The notes under the pieces are model-generated. The model saw nothing but the letters and a program-made list of their open reading frames with translations, made no database searches and had not been told where the DNA came from. Positions 60,697 through 64,000 of a stretch of 64,000 nt of DNA are shown here, in pieces (the first letter of the stretch is position 1; each line of letters starts with the position of its first letter). Source of the DNA: Burkholderia sp. SRS-W-2-2016 (lineage in GTDB: Bacteria; Pseudomonadota; Gammaproteobacteria; Burkholderiales; Burkholderiaceae); NCBI RefSeq assembly GCF_001931485.1, contig NZ_MSDV01000064.1:1-64000 (forward strand), in the 5' to 3' direction. The position numbers and the translations under genes were made by a program.

Positions 60697-62340
60697 TTGA
60701 GCCAGCCCAACGCCGCGCCCGCCTCCGCGTCGCCGCCTCAACCGCCGTCAGAACCTCCTTCAGGACCGCCATCGGGACCGCCTTCGCCGCCGTCCGCGCC
60801 CGCCGCGCCGGCACCGCTCGAAGGTGGCCGGCTGGTGCTTGCGACCATCGCGGTGGCTCTGGCGACGTTCATGAATGTTCTGGACACCTCAATTGCAAAC
60901 GTCGCGATTCCGACGATCTCGGGCAACCTCGGCGTGTCCATCGATGAAGGCACGTGGGTCATCACTGTATTCGCCGCAGCCAACGCGGTGTCGATTCCGC
61001 TGACCGGCTGGCTCACGCAGCGCTTCGGCCAGGTGAAGCTGTTCGTCGGCGCGATCCTGGGCTTCGTGCTGGCATCGTGGCTGTGCGGGATTGCGCCGAC
61101 GCTGCCGATCCTGCTGCTCGCGCGGGTATTCCAGGGCGCGGTGGCCGGCCCGCTGATTCCGCTGTCGCAAGCGATATTGCTCGGCTCGTATCCGAAGGAG
61201 AAATCGTCGACCGCGCTCGCGCTGTGGGCGATGACCGCGACGGTCGGGCCGATCGCGGGGCCGGCGCTCGGCGGCTGGATCACCGATAGCTACAGCTGGT
61301 CGTGGATCTTCTATATCAACATTCCGGTTGGCCTGTTCGCGGCCGGGGTGACGTGGATGATCTACCGGACCCGCGAATCGCCGACGCGCAAGCCGCCGAT
61401 CGACGTCGTTGGCCTTGGTCTGCTGATCACGTGGGTCGCGTCGTTGCAGATCATGCTCGACAAGGGCAAGGACCTCGACTGGTTTTCGTCGCCGGTGATT
61501 GCGGTTCTGGGTTTGGTCGCGTTGATCAGTTTTGCGTTTTTCCTCGTGTGGGAGTTGACCGAGGAACATCCGATCGTCGATTTGCGGCTTTTCAAGCAGC
61601 GTAATTTTCTGGGCGGGACGGTTGCGATATCGGTTGCGTATGGGGTGTTTTTCGGCAATCTCGTGTTGTTGCCGCAATGGATGCAGGAGTACCTGAATTA
61701 CCGCTCCGTCGATGCCGGGCTCGTGACCGCGCCGCTCGGTATTTTCGCGATCATTCTTGCGCCGGTGCTCGGAAAGGTGTTGCCGCGTTCGGATGCGCGG
61801 ATCATTTCGACGTTCGCTTTTGTTGGGTTTGCGGTCGTGTTTTATATGCGGTCGAAGTATGTGATCGAGATCGATACGTGGCATCTGGTGATACCGACGT
61901 TGTTGCAGGGAATTCCGATGGCGTTGTTCTTCGTGCCGTTGACGGCGATTATTCTGTCCGGGCAGCCGCAGAGCAAGATTCCGGCGGCGGCTGGGCTCTC
62001 CAATTTCGTGCGGGTGTTTTGCGGCGCGGTGGGGACTTCGATTGCGGGGACCGCGTGGAATAGCCGGACGATTCTGCATCATGTTCGGCTCACCGAGCAG
62101 GCTTCAGTCAATAATCCTGCGTTTGCCCAGCAGATAGATGCGACGCAGACGCTGTTGCATATGGATGCGCAGTCGGCGCGGGCGCTGTTTGACTTCACTG
62201 TCAATACGCAAGCCGCGATGATGGGGCTGAATGATATTTTCTTTGTTTCGGCGATTATTTTTGTTTTGATTATTCCGTTGATCTGGATTACCCGGCCGGT
62301 TAAGGGAGGGGGTGGGTCGGATGCGGCGGGAGCACATTGA
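60697..62340 (+). CDS. DHA2-family MFS efflux transporter (EmrB-like)
   Basis: 547 residues if started at the TTG at 60697, chosen because GGAGAA lies 7-12 bases upstream and the first ATG would fall inside the first membrane helix. The N-terminal ~45 residues are a Pro/Ser/Ala-rich tail (PPSGPPSGPPSPPSAPAAPAP). 14 membrane segments follow: LATFMNVLDTSIANVAIPTISG is EmrB's motif D region, GWLTQRFGQVKLFV the motif A, and GPALGGWITDSYSWSWIFYINIP motif C. No EmrA-type adaptor is adjacent. It likely exports hydrophobic compounds. Third-position bases in the last third are less GC-biased than in the first. Confidence 0.85.
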   Translation: MSQPNAAPASASPPQPPSEPPSGPPSGPPSPPSAPAAPAPLEGGRLVLATIAVALATFMNVLDTSIANVAIPTISGNLGVSIDEGTWVITVFAAANAVSIPLTGWLTQRFGQVKLFVGAILGFVLASWLCGIAPTLPILLLARVFQGAVAGPLIPLSQAILLGSYPKEKSSTALALWAMTATVGPIAGPALGGWITDSYSWSWIFYINIPVGLFAAGVTWMIYRTRESPTRKPPIDVVGLGLLITWVASLQIMLDKGKDLDWFSSPVIAVLGLVALISFAFFLVWELTEEHPIVDLRLFKQRNFLGGTVAISVAYGVFFGNLVLLPQWMQEYLNYRSVDAGLVTAPLGIFAIILAPVLGKVLPRSDARIISTFAFVGFAVVFYMRSKYVIEIDTWHLVIPTLLQGIPMALFFVPLTAIILSGQPQSKIPAAAGLSNFVRVFCGAVGTSIAGTAWNSRTILHHVRLTEQASVNNPAFAQQIDATQTLLHMDAQSARALFDFTVNTQAAMMGLNDIFFVSAIIFVLIIPLIWITRPVKGGGGSDAAGAH

Positions 62341-62466
62341 GGGTCCCTGTGCGGGGCGGTGGTTTTTTGTTGTTCTTGTGGTGAGGCAACTCACGTACGA
62401 ATCGATTGCGACGTTGCGCGTCCGTTATGCTGCGCCGCAAATGCTGGATACACGCGTAATGCAGGA

Positions 62467-62490
62467 GAGGCCCGCTACGGCACGGGCCTC
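62467..62490. terminator. Hairpin between convergent genes
   Basis: GAGGCCCG pairs with CGGGCCTC around CTACGGCA. It is 126 bases past the transporter and 45 bases before the stop of the Imm52-like gene. Confidence 0.6.
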
Positions 62491-62534
62491 CTTCGCATGA
62501 GGAAGCCCCGCAGAAGCCGGCCAACGTTCAAAAC

Positions 62535-63260
62535 TCAAAGGTCAACGAATCGTGGCAACAGATCTTGGTCCGCCAGTCGGATTTCGATATCGTTCGCAAT
62601 CTTGACATGTTCCCGGTTGTTTGCGTCAAAGACTTCATCCGTCACGCTGACGATGATCGTGCCTTGCTGTGTGTCGTCGCGCATAACCGGAATCAACGCG
62701 CGTGCGTCCGGCACCTGGGCCGGTGTGAGAGCATGCGGCAGGTAGAGCATCCAACCAACGCCAGGGCGGTCGGGAAACACTTTCTTTTGCGAATACAGAT
62801 ATGGGGCGACCTGTGCGACTTCTGCGGGCCAAATTTTTACCGCATCCACCAAGAGACCGGATAGTGCCATTGAGGTGTACAGTTTTTCTAATCCCTCCGT
62901 TTTCAATTCGAAAATAGAAAGATTTTTTAGGCTGTAACTCATAGAAAAAGCTGCGCCGTTTTGTCCTTCGGTGCCATTCCAAACCGAAAACGACTGCTCC
63001 GCTATGTCAGGCGACTCAGTTACGGACTCAACTGCGGCGTCAGTTGGGCCGATGTCCGTAAAAGCGGGTGTATTTACAAGCCCCCCGGAATCGCTCACGT
63101 CGCCAATGCCCCATTGCTTGATATCCAGGCCGATGCGCTCCAGCGATTTTGCTATTAGCCATAGCTGTTGACAGTGCTCTGCGTGCGATGGTGTTGAAGA
63201 GCCTTTAAGTCGAAACAAAACATCGACGTCAATGTCAATATCACTCAAATTCGTGCTCAT
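62535..63260 (-). CDS. Imm52-like immunity protein
   Basis: 241 residues. The gene is less GC-rich than its neighbours. The pattern HAEHCQQLWLIAKSLERIGLDIKQWGI followed by a short Pro/Ala-rich link and an ordered C-terminal half with WPAEVAQVAPYLYSQKKVFPDRPGVGWMLYLP fits Imm52, the immunity family paired with restriction-endonuclease-fold toxins (Tox-REase-5). Its start overlaps the stop of the upstream toxin fragment (ATGA), the typical toxin-immunity arrangement. Family assignment is by recognition; moderate confidence. Lacks a complete toxin partner in this window. Confidence 0.55.
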   Translation of the reverse strand: MSTNLSDIDIDVDVLFRLKGSSTPSHAEHCQQLWLIAKSLERIGLDIKQWGIGDVSDSGGLVNTPAFTDIGPTDAAVESVTESPDIAEQSFSVWNGTEGQNGAAFSMSYSLKNLSIFELKTEGLEKLYTSMALSGLLVDAVKIWPAEVAQVAPYLYSQKKVFPDRPGVGWMLYLPHALTPAQVPDARALIPVMRDDTQQGTIIVSVTDEVFDANNREHVKIANDIEIRLADQDLLPRFVDL

Positions 63261-63634
63261 TCCATTCCCTCCTTTGTGGGCATTGGCTTATATTCGGTCG
63301 AAACAGCAAGCGCTCGTTTCGCAAATTCTCTGGTGGCATACCCGTATAGTAAAGGTTGCATAAAGTACCACCGCATCCTGGCGGGCTGATTTTCCAGAAC
63401 AATATTGCTTTGCCTTGTTGCTTGATCCAGCATTCTTTTCCATCCCGGGGCGGCGGCGTGCCGTACACCTTCAGCGTGAAGGTGTCCCCGGAAGACCAAC
63501 ATGTGTCGACGCGCGTGATATCGCTCCTGCATCGGCCGGACGTGCGCGGCACGCTCGACGTGCCGGAAGAGGAAGCCGGAAGCGGTTGAATGGGAGGGGC
63601 GCCAGTATTTTTCTCTGCGGCGCTCCCGGCTCAC
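63257..63634 (-). pseudogene. Tail of a Tox-REase-5-like toxin
   Basis: The last ~65 codons read GWKRMLDQATRQSN..., then MRWYFMQPLLYGYATREFAKRALAVSTEYKP, ending 4 bases inside the immunity gene. The WYFMQP pattern with the preceding basic Gln-rich helix matches the C-terminal end of Tox-REase-5 domains as I remember them. Upstream, the frame is quickly closed by a stop (about 63643) and does not contain the nuclease motifs, so only a piece of the toxin remains. A different frame (63241-63552) is also open through this region but reads like no known family. Probably a broken effector next to a surviving immunity gene. Confidence 0.5.
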
Positions 63635-63648
63635 TTTCCGGCGCTACC

Positions 63649-63669
63649 CTGAGTTCATTGCGAACTCAG
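63649..63669. repeat. Palindrome at the end of the last minus-strand gene
   Basis: CTGAGTTC and GAACTCAG around ATTGC. It overlaps the stop codon of the partial gene ending at 63666, so it may act as its terminator; no T run. Confidence 0.4.
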
Positions 63670-64000
63670 ATCATCTGGGACCAAGCCTTTGCGAACATCG
63701 TGCCGAAACTTTCAAGTGCAATAACACTGTTGATGTTTACGCCGGTCTGGACACGCGGAGTGCCATCGAAAGTTGCTTCCTGGTTCCCCATCTGCCGGAT
63801 TGCTGCAAGATTCAAGCTGTAAAGATGGTCCATGTACAAGCGGAAGTTCTCGGGAAACACAAGATCATCAACCGGAAATTCGTATTGGGCGACGTGGGGT
63901 ATCTGGACATGTATGAGAACGCACGCGCACGTTGCAGAAAAGCCGAAAATGTCCTCAGATCGTCCCGCTGCAAATAAAAAATGTTCTGCTGTCAGCAACA
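63666..64000 (-). CDS. Partial hypothetical protein, 5' end outside window
   Basis: The frame is open to the right edge with no ATG near it, so the gene starts beyond 64000. About 111 codons are visible, ending DHLYSLNLAAIRQMGNQEATF...IALESFGTMFAKAWSQMI. The DNA is less GC-rich than the core genome. No family recognised. It lies directly upstream of the toxin tail and immunity gene, on the same strand, so it may be another accessory or immunity gene of that locus. Confidence 0.5.
   Translation of the reverse strand, partial: LLTAEHFLFAAGRSEDIFGFSATCACVLIHVQIPHVAQYEFPVDDLVFPENFRLYMDHLYSLNLAAIRQMGNQEATFDGTPRVQTGVNINSVIALESFGTMFAKAWSQMI

Noticed and set aside
63241..63552. 103-codon minus-strand frame overlapping the toxin tail
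   Set aside because: Reads with many rare codon patterns and no family; the frame ending at 63257 has the toxin-like ending and the ATGA overlap with the immunity gene.

Overview
This window is 64 kb of high-GC DNA with dense, mostly GC-ending genes. The gene set (DUF4148 and DUF3175 proteins, a PdeR-type c-di-GMP enzyme, many DHA2 transporters, T6SS-type toxin and immunity genes at both edges) points to a Burkholderiaceae chromosome, most likely Paraburkholderia. That assignment is by recognition, not by a database search. I see no rRNA, tRNA, CRISPR array, intact insertion sequence or prophage.

Layout. 1-3.4 kb: a polymorphic-toxin locus. It has the C-terminal part of a PoNe-like PD-(D/E)xK DNase toxin, a PoNi (DUF1910/DUF1911) immunity gene, a decayed stub of a second toxin domain and a second, shorter PoNi gene, closed by a strong hairpin terminator shared with the convergent rpoN. 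3.4-4.9 kb: rpoN (sigma-54). 5.4-13.6 kb: a series of small stress-type genes: BON, PA2169/DUF2383, a glycine-zipper membrane protein, DUF1488, DUF4142, a PfpI/DJ-1 protein, an acidic protein, topoisomerase IB, a PRC-barrel protein and DUF3175. 13.8-17.3 kb: FUSC protein, AraC regulator divergent from an AhpD-like protein, a porin-like remnant and an aldo/keto reductase. 17.6-27.8 kb: a very large Lhr-type helicase, a PAS-GGDEF-EAL protein, an HcxB-like dehydrogenase, an M20 dipeptidase and a superinfection-immunity-like membrane protein. 28-33.1 kb: DUF2158, TetR/MFS efflux pair, OsmC, DUF4148 and a carboxymuconolactone-decarboxylase-fold protein.

33.2-41.8 kb is a catabolic region. One unit (RpiR regulator, C45 autoproteolytic hydrolase, class III aminotransferase) looks designed to open an N-acyl/amide substrate and deaminate the amine. 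The next combines a FadR-type regulator, a HAD dehalogenase, a ketimine reductase, a LivK-type binding protein and a proline-racemase-family enzyme whose Cys/Thr active-site pair marks it as trans-3-hydroxy-L-proline dehydratase. Together they suggest trans-3-hydroxy-L-proline to pyrroline-2-carboxylate to L-proline. Shared palindromes in the promoters support both regulons.

42.2-48.8 kb is one 2,197-residue gene that resembles the single-protein helicase-nuclease defence family (DUF4011-helicase-Vsr-like nuclease-DUF3320), here with an apparent transglutaminase-like N-terminal domain. It lies next to an AT-richer 0.9 kb gap. 49.7-62.3 kb: MASE1 diguanylate cyclase, LprI-like protein, glycogen-debranching-like glucosidase, gltA, a small hypothetical gene preceded by an orphan terminator, two alpha/beta hydrolases, an extra MreB paralogue and an EmrB-like pump. 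The right edge has a second toxin-immunity remnant: an Imm52-like gene preceded by only the tail of a Tox-REase-5-like toxin. The most unusual items are the two decaying toxin/immunity loci, the giant defence-type protein, and the paired operators that tie local regulators to their neighbours.
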